Positions 19,311 to 30,611 of a stretch of 64,000 nt of DNA are shown here, one piece after another (position 1 is the first letter of the stretch; each line of letters begins with the position of its first letter). This stretch comes from Phycisphaera sp. Its GTDB lineage: Bacteria > Planctomycetota > Phycisphaerae > Phycisphaerales > UBA1924. Under the pieces are notes generated by a model. The model worked only from the letters and a program-made list of their open reading frames with translations, was not told where the DNA came from and searched no databases. Location of the stretch: assembly GCA_025916675.1 (NCBI GenBank), contig CP098402.1, positions 739,205 to 803,204 on the forward strand, read 5' to 3'. Position numbers and translations under genes: made by a program.

Positions 19311-19461
19311 CCGCGGGCTTCCCCGGGCGATGCACGAGGCCCCGCCGCGGGCGGGGCGGGCGAGGGGGATTCTCGGACGCCCCAGTCCTTCGAGCCCTTC
19401 GTGCCCTTCGCGTTGAACATAAGAACGCCCGGGCTGGCGGCCGGGCCTCGTTGGGAAGGCC
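19311..19461. other. Non-coding tail after array A
   Basis: GC-rich stretch between array A and the ppc stop. It contains CCTTCGAGCCCTTCGTG and CCCTTCGCGTT, a short C/T-rich repeat that reappears near 37364-37384. No gene is seen. Confidence 0.4.
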
Positions 19462-22128
<2,667 letters not shown>

Positions 22129-22194
22129 GCGGCATTGTTCGGCCGCCGCGCACGAAAAACGCCCCGCTGGTTTCTCAACCGGGGGCGTCATCAA

Positions 22195-22268
22195 CACGGG
22201 TGTAGGGATTCGAACCCCAAACCTCCTGATCCGTAGTCAGGTGCTCTATCCAATTGAGCTACACCCGC
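22195..22268 (-). tRNA. tRNA-Arg (anticodon ACG)
   Basis: A complete cloverleaf can be folded. The acceptor arms GCGGGTG and CACCCGT pair (with one G-U at the end). The D arm is GCTC...GAGC, the anticodon stem is CCTGA/TCAGG with loop CTACGGA (anticodon ACG, reading CGU and, after deamination, CGC/CGA), and the T arm is TGGGG-TTCGAAT-CCCTA. The discriminator is G and the CCA end is not encoded. It lies 66 bases upstream of the ppc start on the same strand. Confidence 0.95.
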
Positions 22269-22305
22269 AACGACTCGCTGGGTCTGGCCCGGCGAGTCGA
22301 GGGCG

Positions 22306-22335
22306 ATAGTAGCACCGGTGGCCGGGGTGTGACAA
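22306..22335 (-). promoter_or_regulatory. Sigma-70-like promoter for tRNA-Arg
   Basis: On the minus strand TTGTCA (22335-22330), an 18-base spacer and TACTAT (22311-22306) match the -35 and -10 consensus well. Transcription would start near 22300, about 30 bases before the tRNA. Confidence 0.5.
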
Positions 22336-22424
22336 TGGGAGGCGGTGGGCTGGTGGGTGGCCTTGGGTTTGGGCTCGGGCGGTTGGCGCGGGCGGGATTG
22401 CTTGGATTGACGAGGGTGGGGGGC

Positions 22425-22453
22425 TTGATTGGGGGGGGCGTGGGCGTCATAAT
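22425..22453 (+). promoter_or_regulatory. Sigma-70-like promoter upstream of rpsT, G8 spacer
   Basis: TTGATT (22425-22430), a 17-base spacer and CATAAT (22448-22453). The spacer begins with eight consecutive G (22431-22438). The start would lie about 210 bases before rpsT, leaving a long GC-rich leader in which I see no other feature. The rest of the 22269-22670 gap is G-rich and holds no gene. Confidence 0.45.
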
Positions 22454-22670
22454 TCACCCACTCCACGGGGGCTGTGGCGGGCGGTTGTCGCCGCTTGGCA
22501 CGGCCGTGGGGGCCCGCCCGGACCGACTCTCAGCGGATTGGCACGCTCGATGGTGCCGGCTGTGGGGTCTGGGTTCGGCCTAGACTTGTCTCGGCTCCAC
22601 GAAACTGGCCAATGGCTCGGCAGGATCGGTCCCATCGAGGGTCGGTCTCCCGGAGAGGAATGGATCGCAC

Positions 22671-22946
22671 ATGGCTCACACCGTCTCTGCCCGCAAGCGC
22701 AACCGACAGAACCTCCGCCACCGCGCCCGCAACCGCTGGCGCCTGCAGGCCATGCGCGCCGCGATCAAAGACTTTAACGACAAGCTGGCCCACGGCTCGG
22801 TCGATGAGGCCAAGGCGGCCTTCCTGGTCGTGCAGAAGGTGCTGGATCGCACCGCCTCGAAGGGCGTGATCCACCCGAATCAGGCGTCTCGCCGCAAGAG
22901 CCGCCTGAACGCGAGGCTGAAGGCCCGTGTTCTTTCGGGCAACTGA
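22671..22946 (+). CDS. rpsT: 30S ribosomal protein S20
   Basis: 91 residues, the standard length. S20 binds 16S rRNA early in small-subunit assembly. The N-terminus MAHTVSARKRNRQNLRHRARNR is the Lys/Arg-rich S20 signature. The C-terminal half has KGVIHPNQASRRKSRLNARL, matching the conserved KG.Ihkn.AaRkKSRL motif. A GAGAGGA ribosome site lies upstream. It is monocistronic, with a strong terminator 26 bases downstream and a possible promoter at 22425. Confidence 0.96.
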   Translation: MAHTVSARKRNRQNLRHRARNRWRLQAMRAAIKDFNDKLAHGSVDEAKAAFLVVQKVLDRTASKGVIHPNQASRRKSRLNARLKARVLSGN

Positions 22947-22971
22947 GCGAAGCGACAAGCAGTCACTGATC

Positions 22972-23001
22972 AAGCCCGCCGCATTTTGGCGGGCTTTTTG
23001 T
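22972..23001 (+). terminator. Intrinsic terminator of rpsT
   Basis: AAGCCCGCC (22972-22980) pairs with GGCGGGCTT (22988-22996) across a 7-base loop, followed by TTTTGTTTCTT. A textbook hairpin plus U-run. Confidence 0.85.
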
Positions 23002-23031
23002 TTCTTCCGTAGCACGGTTTACCATCGCACC

Positions 23032-23862
23032 ATGCCGAGACAGGGCAAAGCACGGACGACGAGCCGGGCTCGTGACCATCACCGGCGCGAGCCCGACCTG
23101 TGCCAGGGCCCTGCCCTGGCCGAGTACGCCCGCGCGTCGCGGTCGCCGTTGCACATCCTGGCGTTCTTGCTGCCGCTAATCGTGATCTACGAGGTCGGCT
23201 TGGCCATGCGACACGAGGAACTCGCCCAGACCGGCGGCGTTCGTGCGTGGGTGCTGCTGGCCCAGGCGATGGAGGGGCTGGGCGTGTCGGCGTCGACGGT
23301 GGTGGGGTACTCGCTGCCGGCGGCGGTGGTAATTGTTGTGCTGCTGCTGTGGCATGTGTTCGAGAAGCGGCGGTGGCGGCTGCGGCCGATGGTGGTGCCG
23401 CTGATGTTCGCCGAGGCGGTGGCGTGGATGGTGCCGCTGCTGCTGTTCGCGGGTGTGGTGACGCGGATCAGCGAGCCGGCGCCGGCCTCCACGCCCCCGC
23501 TTGTCCCCGCGAGCCTCGACGCCCTGGGCCACCTGAGCTGGCAGGCTCGGCTGGTGATCGCCATCGGGGCAGGGCTGTACGAGGAATTGCTCTTCCGCAT
23601 GGCCCTGCTCGCCCTGCTGCACGCGGTGCTGGCCGACCTGTGCAAGCTGGGGCCAAAGGTGGTGGTGGCCATCGGACTGCCCATCTCGGCGGCCGCGTTC
23701 ATGCTGTACCACGACGTGGGCGTGCTCACCTGGCCGGCGTTGTTGTACCTGGTGGGCGGGTTGTACCTGGGGGCGATCTACCTGCTGCGGGGCTTCGGGC
23801 TGGCGGTCGGGGCGCACGCGTGTTATAACACGACGGTGCTGGTGTTGCTGGGGCCGGCGTAG
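23032..23862 (+). CDS. CPBP-family intramembrane glutamic endopeptidase
   Basis: 276 residues from the ATG at 23032 (MPRQGKARTTSRARD); the frame upstream passes through the rpsT terminator. It is a multi-pass membrane protein with about seven segments. The Rce1/CPBP motifs are visible: YEELLFRMALL (the EExxxR-type catalytic Glu pair with Arg), then HDVGV and GAHACYN in later helices. Family members cleave prenylated or peptide substrates in the membrane, or serve bacteriocin immunity; the substrate here is unknown. The N-terminal 40 residues are basic and soluble. Confidence 0.85.
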   Translation: MPRQGKARTTSRARDHHRREPDLCQGPALAEYARASRSPLHILAFLLPLIVIYEVGLAMRHEELAQTGGVRAWVLLAQAMEGLGVSASTVVGYSLPAAVVIVVLLLWHVFEKRRWRLRPMVVPLMFAEAVAWMVPLLLFAGVVTRISEPAPASTPPLVPASLDALGHLSWQARLVIAIGAGLYEELLFRMALLALLHAVLADLCKLGPKVVVAIGLPISAAAFMLYHDVGVLTWPALLYLVGGLYLGAIYLLRGFGLAVGAHACYNTTVLVLLGPA

Positions 23863-23865
23863 GGG

Positions 23866-23944
23866 CGGGGCAATGGGCAATAGGCAATGGGGCAGAGGCG
23901 GAGGGTAGTGGTCTTTCCGAACCCATTGCCCATTGCCTCTTCTC
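23866..23944. repeat. G-rich decamer repeat with inverted partner, copy 2
   Basis: GGCAATGGG / GCAATAGGC / AATGGGGCAG-type repeats at 23866-23895 are followed by the inverted partner CCCATTGCCCATTGCC at about 23922-23937. The arms can form a long hairpin between two convergent genes. It is related to copy 1 at 18889-19011. Confidence 0.55.
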
Positions 23945-24866
23945 ACGGGCACCCCGCGTCGAAGGCGTTCTGGAAGGCCAGGAAGTCGAACAGCGTGAGG
24001 CTGCCGTCGCCGTCGAGGTCGGCGGCCAGGTCGCCGGCGTCGAAGAGGTTCTGGAAGCACAAGAAGTCGAAGAGGTCGAGGCTCCCGCTGAGGTCGCAAT
24101 CGGCGTCGCAAGGGCGGATGATCGCCGTGTCGTAGATCCTCACCTGATCGATGGTGCCCAGGAACTCGTCGTTGGCTCCCGTGGTCGGGCTGCCACTAAA
24201 GCGGCCGCGTCCACCGATCGATAGCTCGAAATCGTTCTGGGCCGTCGAGCCGAAGCCCGCGGGGATGCGCACGACCGCCTCGATGACGCCATCGATAGCC
24301 ATGGCCAAGCGGTCATCCACACGGACGGCAACCACTTCGTGCGCCCGCCCGTCGTTGACCGGTGTCACGCTGCGCAGCCCCACGCCCAGCACGCCATCCG
24401 CCGAGATCGAGAACGTGGCCACGCCGTCGTCCCGGCGCACCGTGAGGGCCCAGCCATCATCGGAGCCCGACTTCTCCTTGTTCACGACGAACCGTCCGCC
24501 CTCGGCACCCGGCTCGGTGTTGGACGTTACGACCGTCACCGCGATGGAAAAGTCACCGTCCGCCAGGTCGAAGGCGTCCTCATCGCCCAGTGGGCGGACC
24601 TGCCCATCACCGGTGCTGTCGAAGCCCAGCGCGAGCCCGCCCATGAACGGGACGAACTCGATGCCCCCGCCGATCTGTCCGTCGTAGGCGGGGCCCAGCG
24701 TGCCCAGATTGGCGGTCGGGCGCAGGCCATCATCGAAGTCGTAGTGCAGGATGGGGTCGGCACCCTGCCCCAGCGCGGATGCCGCGCACGCCAGTAGGCC
24801 GGCGGCGGCCAGCAGCCGGGCGGTGGGGACGGCCGGGGGGGCCACGAGGTCTTGGATCCGGGGCAT
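23943..24866 (-). CDS. Secreted LamG-like protein with GC-type dockerin
   Basis: 307 residues from the ATG at 24866 (MPRIQDLVAPP), with a good AGGAG upstream. The signal peptide is ARLLAAAGLLACAASALG. Residues about 35-245 resemble a LamG/concanavalin-A-like jelly roll: ILHYDFDDG at the start, WALTVRRDDGVATFSISADG in the middle, and the family ending EFLGTIDQVRIYDTAI. The C-terminal dockerin pair is DCDLSGSLDLFDFLCFQNLF and DLDGDGSLTLFDFLAFQNAF, ending DAGCP. Probably a cell-surface carbohydrate-binding or adhesive protein. Array B fills the 5' region. Confidence 0.8.
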   Translation of the reverse strand: MPRIQDLVAPPAVPTARLLAAAGLLACAASALGQGADPILHYDFDDGLRPTANLGTLGPAYDGQIGGGIEFVPFMGGLALGFDSTGDGQVRPLGDEDAFDLADGDFSIAVTVVTSNTEPGAEGGRFVVNKEKSGSDDGWALTVRRDDGVATFSISADGVLGVGLRSVTPVNDGRAHEVVAVRVDDRLAMAIDGVIEAVVRIPAGFGSTAQNDFELSIGGRGRFSGSPTTGANDEFLGTIDQVRIYDTAIIRPCDADCDLSGSLDLFDFLCFQNLFDAGDLAADLDGDGSLTLFDFLAFQNAFDAGCP

Positions 24867-24922
24867 GGAGATTCTCCTGGCCGCCAGCATACCCGAAACC
24901 GGCCCCGCACGCAAGCCGAAAT

Positions 24923-25174
24923 GTGGCGGTTCGGAAGGGTTCCGCGGTAGCTCCGAGGGTCCCGGTGGCGGTTCCCAGGCCCCCGGCGGTTGTTCCGAGG
25001 CGTTCTGTCATGGATCCGAACCATTCCGCGGCTGTCCGGCAGCCTCCGGAAGTTCTTCTGGAGCATTCCGAAGCTGTTCTAAAGGCTTGCGAAGCTGTCC
25101 CGGACGATTCTGTTGTTGTTCCGGAGGATTCTGAACTTCGTTTACGCGGACCTTGGGGCCGTTCTCGGACGCAC
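24923..25174. repeat. Array B: at least ten degenerate 21-base units
   Basis: Units begin at 24923, 24944, 24965, 24986, 25007, 25028, 25049, 25070, 25091 and 25112 with no slippage; two more decayed units can be traced to 25174. The most constant part is GTTCCGGA near unit bases 7-14, then TTCC or TTCT at the unit end, so short TTCC/GGAA dyads recur at about 10-11 and 21 bases. Individual units differ at a third to a half of positions, so the register is kept although the sequence is not. It lies just upstream of the LamG-dockerin gene (minus) and of tRNA-Glu (plus). Confidence 0.8.
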
Positions 25175-25302
25175 TTTGCGCAGGTCGTGCGCGGTCTGGC
25201 GGGGTGGCCGGAGAAATGTGGCGTGGCCGCGGGCGGCTCGTGGTTGGCGTTGGCGGCGGTTTGCTTGTGGGCTCGCTCGGGCGGTCGTCCGCCTCCAGCC
25301 GG

Positions 25303-25331
25303 TTGACCGCGACCCACATCGCTGGTAGCGT
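25303..25331 (+). promoter_or_regulatory. Promoter for tRNA-Glu
   Basis: TTGACC (25303-25308), a 17-base spacer and TAGCGT (25326-25331). The start would fall near 25338, about 22 bases before the tRNA. Confidence 0.5.
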
Positions 25332-25359
25332 TGCCTCTGGCGTTTTCGTTTTGCCGACT

Positions 25360-25434
25360 GGCCCCATCGTCTAGTCTGGTCCAGGACGCCAGGTTCTCAT
25401 CCTGGAAACCCGGGTTCGAATCCCGGTGGGGTCA
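25360..25434 (+). tRNA. tRNA-Glu (anticodon CTC)
   Basis: The cloverleaf folds fully. Acceptor GGCCCCA pairs with TGGGGTC, the anticodon stem is CCAGG/CCTGG with loop TTCTCAT (anticodon CTC, reading GAG), and the T arm is CCGGG-TTCGAAT-CCCGG. The discriminator is A and no CCA is encoded. The last 3 bases overlap the stop codon of the convergent XapX-type gene. Confidence 0.95.
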
Positions 25435-25656
25435 TTCGCCCGCGGCGGTCTCAGGACTGTCGCGGGTTTCTTCTTGGGACGGCGGCTCGACCTGGGGCGG
25501 CAGCAGGCCGTCGGCTGCCAGGTAGCCCAGGGTGACGGCCAGCACTAAGACCGCCCCGATCAGGCGGTTGGGGGCGGGCACGGGGATGTCGATCCAGCGG
25601 CAGAAGGCGCCCAGGGCGAAGGCCAGGGCGACGCCGGCGATGGTCTTGATGAGCAT
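25432..25656 (-). CDS. XapX/DUF1427-type small membrane protein
   Basis: 74 residues with two membrane helices, residues 2-18 and 33-50, separated by the diagnostic turn CRWIDIPVPAPNRLIG. That turn matches the XapX (DUF1427) pattern r....vPsPaPp.l.g. The C-terminal 20 residues are acidic and soluble. The family is found near xanthosine-utilisation genes but has no proven function. A GGAGAG ribosome site precedes the ATG. Its stop codon lies inside the 3' end of tRNA-Glu. Confidence 0.75.
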   Translation of the reverse strand: MLIKTIAGVALAFALGAFCRWIDIPVPAPNRLIGAVLVLAVTLGYLAADGLLPPQVEPPSQEETRDSPETAAGE

Positions 25657-25844
25657 GGGGCTCTCCTCTATGGGATGGTGGCTCAGCAGGCTGATGGGCG
25701 GCAGGCGGGAGACCCGCAGATTGCGGCCGCCGGGGGGTCGGAATCCGGGGTTGTCCGATCTATGATCGGCCCTTTACGCGAGCCGACCGTGACAAGCCGG
25801 CCAGGTTGATCGCCGCAGAATCTCGTACAGAGGGATCCCGTTCC

Positions 25845-28691
25845 ATGCCCGTATCATCGATGCCGTCGCTGCCCCCCCTGCCCATTACCCTGGGGGCCAT
25901 CAGCGACATCCCCGCACCGTACTACGTCGCCCCGATTGCCGGCGTGGCCGCCATCGCCACGGCGATCTACCTGCGCGGCAGCGTCATGAGCAAGCCCGAG
26001 GGCGAGGGCGAGACGGTCCGCATCGCCCAGGCCGTCCGCGACGGCGCGATGGCCTACCTCAAGAGCCAGTACAAGGTCGTGGGCATCGTGTTCGTGCTGC
26101 TCATCGCCGTGCTGGGGCTGATGGTCTGGGGCAAGCTCGAGCCCGTGTGGGCCATGGTGGGCGTGCCCATCGCCGGCTTCCTGAGCGGCCTGTGCGGCTG
26201 GTTCGGCATGCGGATGGCGACCAACGCCAGCGCCCGGACCGCCACGGCGTGCCAGACGAGTTTGAACGATGGGCTGACCGTTGCCTTCCGCTCGGGCGCC
26301 GTCATGGGCCTGACGTGCGTGGGCGTGGCGATCCTTGACCTGAGCTTCTGGTACTTCTTCTTCATCGGGTTTGGCGACAAGCTCGGGGCGTTCAGCCTGT
26401 CCGAGCCGGGCAACCGCGAGGGCCTGCTGGCCGCGATGGTGACGGTCCTGATCTCCTTCAAGATGGGCGCGTCGCTCCAGGCCCTGTTCGCCCGGGTGGG
26501 CGGCGGCATCTTTACCAAGGCGGCCGACGTGGGTGCCGACCTTGTCGGCAAGGTCGAGGCCGGCATCCCCGAGGACGACGCGCGGAACCCGGCGACCATC
26601 GCCGACAACGTTGGTGATAACGTCGGCGACGTGGCGGGCATGGGCGCCGACCTGTACGAGAGCTACTACTCGAGCATCATCGCCGCCATCGCCCTTGGCG
26701 TGTCGGCGGCCTTTAGCGTGACGGTCCTCCGCGGCATGGAGGGCGGCTTCGACCTGGCCATGAAGGTCGGCACGCTGCCGATCGTGCTGGCCGGCGTGGG
26801 CATCATCGCCTCGATCATCGGCGTGTTCGCCGTCAGGACGAAGGAAGACGCGGGCTTCAAGGACCTGCTCAAGAGCCTGCACAAGGGCGTGTGGCTCTCG
26901 TCGTTCCTGCTGCTGGTCGCCGCGTTCGGCGTGCCGTTCCTGCTGCTTGGTGACGCCGAGACGGCCCGCGTGCTGGGCGTGAAGTGGTGGCAGTTCGGCG
27001 GGTCGATCTCGGCCGGCCTCATCAGTGGCCTGGTGATCGCCTGGTGGACCGAGTATTGCACCAGCTACGAGCACCCACCCACCAAACGCATCGCGGCCCA
27101 GGCCATCACCGGGCCGGCGACGGTCATCATCACTGGCATCGCCGAGGGCATGAAGAGCACGTGGCTGTCGATCTTCGCGGTCGTGGTCGCCATCCTCGTG
27201 GCCTTCGGTGTCGCGGGCGGCAACGAGAACCTGTTGATGGGTTTGTACGGCGTGGGTATCGCGGCCGTGGGTATGCTGGCGACGCTGGGCATTACGCTGG
27301 CGACCGACGCGTACGGCCCGATCGCCGACAACGCGGGCGGCAACGCGGAAATGAGCGGCCAGCCTCCCGAGGTGCGCGAGCGCACCGACCTGCTCGACTC
27401 GATCGGCAACACGACGGCCGCCACGGGCAAGGGTTTTGCCATCGGCTCGGCCGCGCTGACCGCGCTGGCCCTGCTGGCGGCGTACGTGCAGGTGGTGCAG
27501 TACCACGTGAACAAGCAGACGACGAACTTTGCCAAGGAGCAAGCGGCGCTGGTGAGCACCGCCGGCCCGGGCACCTACGCGGTGTACGAGGGCCACCGCC
27601 GCTTTGGCATCTTCACGCAAGACGAGGACAACGAGACGACGTACACCGGCGGCGCGCTCGTGCTGGACAACTTCCAGTTCGACGAGATGGGCGACCAGGG
27701 CGACCTGCCCAAGAACGAGATCATGGACCAGTTCCTGCGGGGCGACTCCTTCGCGGTGAGCTGGGCGGGCGAGGGGACCGACCTGCGGCTGCAGCGGAAC
27801 CTCACGCTCACCGGGGGCATCACCCACGGTGATCATGTGCACGACGGCATCGAGCTGCGCGTGGTCAACACCAGGCAGGTCTCGATCTCGGACGTGCTGC
27901 TGTTCTACAACGTCTCGATGACCAGCCCGACGCTGCTGGGCGGGCTGTTCATGGGCGTGATGCTGACCTTCCTCTTCTGCGCCCTGACCATGGACGCGGT
28001 GGGCAAGGCCGCCAACGTCATGATGCAGGAGTGCCGCCGCCAGTTCGGCGAGATGCGGACCCTGTTCCGCAAGCAGGGCATGAGCGAGGAGGACATCGCC
28101 AACCCGCAGAGCTGGCCGACGCAGGTCGGCTCGGGCACCGAGACCTACCCCGATTACGCCCGCTGCGTGACCATTGCCACCAACGGTGCGCTCAAGGAAA
28201 TGGTGCTACCGAGCATCCTGGCGGTCGTCGTGCCCGTGGCGACGGGCATGATCCTGGGCGTCAGCGGCGTGATGGGGCTGCTCGCGGGCGGGCTGATTAC
28301 GGGCTTCGCGGTGGCGGTCTTTATGGCCAACGCCGGCGGCGCGTGGGACAACGCCAAGAAGCTGCTGGAGAGCTACGGCCGCATCACCGCGACCGACGCG
28401 CTCAACGATGCGGCCCAGCGTGAGAAGATCCCCGAGGTGATCCGTGGCGACATCCTCATCCGCGCCAAGGAGATGGTCGCGGCCGGCCACGGCGACGAGT
28501 GCGTCTACGGCAAGGGCAGCGACGACCACAAGGCCACCGTCGTGGGCGACACCGTGGGCGACCCCTTCAAGGACACCAGCGGCCCATCGCTGAACATCCT
28601 GATTAAGTTGCTCTCGTCGGTGGCGGTGGTGTTTGCTGGGTTGGTGGTGAAGTTTGCCCCGGCGATCGGCGCCGCGCTCGGCCTGAGTTGA
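25845..28691 (+). CDS. hppA: Membrane-bound ion-translocating pyrophosphatase, with large insert
   Basis: 948 residues from the ATG at 25845 (MPVSSMPSLPP), with GAGGGA upstream; the usual length is 650-800. It couples pyrophosphate hydrolysis to H+ or Na+ export. The catalytic motifs are intact: DVGADLVGKVEAGIPEDD, DNVGDNVGDVAGMGADL, and near the C-terminus GDPFKDTSGPSLNILIKL. GNTTAATGKGFAIGSA has Ala where K+-independent enzymes have Lys, so a K+-dependent type is predicted. About 130 soluble residues (about 547-680) are inserted between two helices and include GTYAVYEGHRRFGIF and DLRLQRNLTLTGG. The insert has no recognisable domain. The gene is monocistronic with a strong terminator. Confidence 0.94.
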   Translation: MPVSSMPSLPPLPITLGAISDIPAPYYVAPIAGVAAIATAIYLRGSVMSKPEGEGETVRIAQAVRDGAMAYLKSQYKVVGIVFVLLIAVLGLMVWGKLEPVWAMVGVPIAGFLSGLCGWFGMRMATNASARTATACQTSLNDGLTVAFRSGAVMGLTCVGVAILDLSFWYFFFIGFGDKLGAFSLSEPGNREGLLAAMVTVLISFKMGASLQALFARVGGGIFTKAADVGADLVGKVEAGIPEDDARNPATIADNVGDNVGDVAGMGADLYESYYSSIIAAIALGVSAAFSVTVLRGMEGGFDLAMKVGTLPIVLAGVGIIASIIGVFAVRTKEDAGFKDLLKSLHKGVWLSSFLLLVAAFGVPFLLLGDAETARVLGVKWWQFGGSISAGLISGLVIAWWTEYCTSYEHPPTKRIAAQAITGPATVIITGIAEGMKSTWLSIFAVVVAILVAFGVAGGNENLLMGLYGVGIAAVGMLATLGITLATDAYGPIADNAGGNAEMSGQPPEVRERTDLLDSIGNTTAATGKGFAIGSAALTALALLAAYVQVVQYHVNKQTTNFAKEQAALVSTAGPGTYAVYEGHRRFGIFTQDEDNETTYTGGALVLDNFQFDEMGDQGDLPKNEIMDQFLRGDSFAVSWAGEGTDLRLQRNLTLTGGITHGDHVHDGIELRVVNTRQVSISDVLLFYNVSMTSPTLLGGLFMGVMLTFLFCALTMDAVGKAANVMMQECRRQFGEMRTLFRKQGMSEEDIANPQSWPTQVGSGTETYPDYARCVTIATNGALKEMVLPSILAVVVPVATGMILGVSGVMGLLAGGLITGFAVAVFMANAGGAWDNAKKLLESYGRITATDALNDAAQREKIPEVIRGDILIRAKEMVAAGHGDECVYGKGSDDHKATVVGDTVGDPFKDTSGPSLNILIKLLSSVAVVFAGLVVKFAPAIGAALGLS

Positions 28692-28730
28692 GTTCCCGCC
28701 GGGCGGCTTCGGTCGCAATTCCGACACTCC

Positions 28731-28765
28731 ACCGGCCCGCGGTACGCTGCGGGCCGGTCTTTTTG
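28731..28765 (+). terminator. Intrinsic terminator of hppA
   Basis: ACCGGCCCGC (28731-28740) pairs with GCGGGCCGGT (28749-28758) across 8 bases, then CTTTTT. Confidence 0.85.
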
Positions 28766-28922
28766 TAAGAAAAATTTTATTTAGAAATTTCAGTTAGCCC
28801 TTGATGCATCGCTGGGTCGCGTGCGACCGAACTCGGTTCGGACCCGCTTCCAGGCATACGGCGGAGACCGGGGCGACGTTGCCTCTGGCGCTGTCGTACG
28901 CCCGCACGCGAAGGAGATGACG

Positions 28923-30530
28923 ATGTCAAAGACTCGATTCAGTATCGCACGCACCGCAACGGGCATGACGGCCGCGGCCGCCATCGTTGCCGCTGCGGGC
29001 GCGGCCGCGCTGATGACGCCCGCAACGCTCGCTTCGAGCCACAGCGATGCGCCGCTGATCAAGCAGGACCCCCAGGCCAACCTCACCGACGTGTACGCGT
29101 TCGTGGGCACCAAGTACGACGATCCGAGCGTCGAGGTGCTCAACGTGATCGCCAACGTCCGGCCCTTTTCCGAGCCGGGCGATGGCCCGCACTACGAGCG
29201 GTTCGCCGACGATGCGCGGTACAGCCTACACGTCACCAACCCGACCAGCGGCGAGACGCTCATCCGCTACGACTTCACGTTCTCGGCCGTCGACGGGGGC
29301 CTCAAGAACCCGAATACGATCCTCAGCTACGGGCTGGGCACCGAGCCCGGGGCGATCATGGAGATCGGCGACGCCCGGCAGAACTTCACCCAGACATACG
29401 AGGTCGAGCGCTTCGACTCGGCCGGCTCGGCCACGATCGTTGCCGATGCGGCCGTCGCGCCGCCCAACCCCGGCAACCGGGTGACGCCGCTGTACAACGA
29501 CGCCGACGGGTTCGCCATCTCGGGTGCCCGCTCGCTCGACGAACTCGACGGCTACACCCGGCAGGCCATAACCAATGGCGCCGACGGGACGACGTTCTTC
29601 GCCGGCCCGCGTGACGACAGCTTCTTTGCCGACATCCCCGGCGTGTTCGACCTGCTCAACCCCCGCATCCTCGATCGCAACGGCGACCTGGGCGACGGGC
29701 TGGGCCAGGACGGCGACGGCGTGGACGGCTTCAAGGGCTTCAACGTGCTCACGGTTGCCGTCCAGATCCCGCTGAGCGACCTGCCCCAGTTGCCCTACTC
29801 CGACGCGTTCTTCGGCGATCAGGTGGGCGTGGGCGTGTTCGCCTCGGTCAGCCGCCGCCAGTTCACCGAGCGCGTGGCCGGCGACGAGTTCCGCTCCACC
29901 GGGCCTTGGGTGCAGGTGAACCGTCTGGGCAACCCACTGTTTAATGAGGCGCTCGTCGCTCTGGCCGACAAGGACCGGTTCAACGCGACCGATCCTGTCG
30001 ACGACGCCCAATTCGCCACGTATGCCGAGAATTCCGAGCTGGCGACGCTGATCAACCTGGTGTACGGCACCGACTTTGCAACCAGCGGCCGCGCCGACCT
30101 CGTGGCGGTGTTCATCCCCGACGTGCTCCGCGTGGCGACGACCACGGGTCCGGTCCGCTTGTCGGGCGACGACGGGTTCAGTCGCCTGGGCTTCATCGGC
30201 GGCGACGTGACCGCCGACATGGGCGGCGTCTCGAGCGGCTGGCCCAACGGGCGGCGCTTCGGCGACGACGTCATCGACATCGCTCTCACGGCGGTCGCCA
30301 GCGGCCCGGATTACAGCGCCATCACGCTGGTGGGCGACAACATTCCCGGCAACGACCTGGCGTACAACGGCGTGTTCCCCTACGCCGCCACGCCGCACGC
30401 GGGCAGTGCCAATAGCAAGGACAAGGTGCTGACCGACTTCGAGATCGCCGACATCGATGAGGATGGCGAGATCACGATCTTCGACGTGCTCGAGTTCTTC
30501 AACATCTGGGAGCGCGCTGGCGCGTTCTGA
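28923..30530 (+). CDS. Secreted DUF4331 protein with C-terminal dockerin-like repeat
   Basis: 535 residues from the ATG at 28923; AGGAG at 28912-28916 fits this codon and not the ATG at 28917. The N-terminus is a signal peptide (TGMTAAAAIVAAAGAAALMTPATLA). It is followed directly by the DUF4331 signature SSHSDAPLIKQDPQANLTDVYAFVG. The rest of DUF4331 follows (RPFSEPGDGPHYERFADDARYSLHV, DGFKGFNVLTVAVQIPL). The last 35 residues add a single dockerin-like hand, DIDEDGEITIFDVLEFFNIW. DUF4331 proteins are exported and of unknown function. A DUF4198 gene follows 81 bases downstream, probably in the same functional unit. Confidence 0.88.
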   Translation: MSKTRFSIARTATGMTAAAAIVAAAGAAALMTPATLASSHSDAPLIKQDPQANLTDVYAFVGTKYDDPSVEVLNVIANVRPFSEPGDGPHYERFADDARYSLHVTNPTSGETLIRYDFTFSAVDGGLKNPNTILSYGLGTEPGAIMEIGDARQNFTQTYEVERFDSAGSATIVADAAVAPPNPGNRVTPLYNDADGFAISGARSLDELDGYTRQAITNGADGTTFFAGPRDDSFFADIPGVFDLLNPRILDRNGDLGDGLGQDGDGVDGFKGFNVLTVAVQIPLSDLPQLPYSDAFFGDQVGVGVFASVSRRQFTERVAGDEFRSTGPWVQVNRLGNPLFNEALVALADKDRFNATDPVDDAQFATYAENSELATLINLVYGTDFATSGRADLVAVFIPDVLRVATTTGPVRLSGDDGFSRLGFIGGDVTADMGGVSSGWPNGRRFGDDVIDIALTAVASGPDYSAITLVGDNIPGNDLAYNGVFPYAATPHAGSANSKDKVLTDFEIADIDEDGEITIFDVLEFFNIWERAGAF

Positions 30531-30611
30531 TTAAATTCATCTCTCATACCCCTGTCGCGACGCGTTGACGCGCCTCGCGGCAATTTACAACACCCATCGA
30601 AGGAACACCCC

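Noticed and set aside
24779-25306. Protein gene of heptad repeats over array B
   Set aside because: No ribosome site or consistent peptide; synonymous and non-synonymous positions appear to vary alike by eye. Kept only as an alternative reading.
25854-27842. 662-codon open frame antisense to hppA
   Set aside because: Shadow frame; the pyrophosphatase motifs on the plus strand are unambiguous.
28815-28841. Operator dyads upstream of the DUF4331 gene
   Set aside because: GGTCGC-GT-GCGACC and CCGAA-N5-TTCGG are real inverted repeats but short and GC-rich, so chance is likely and no regulator is nearby.
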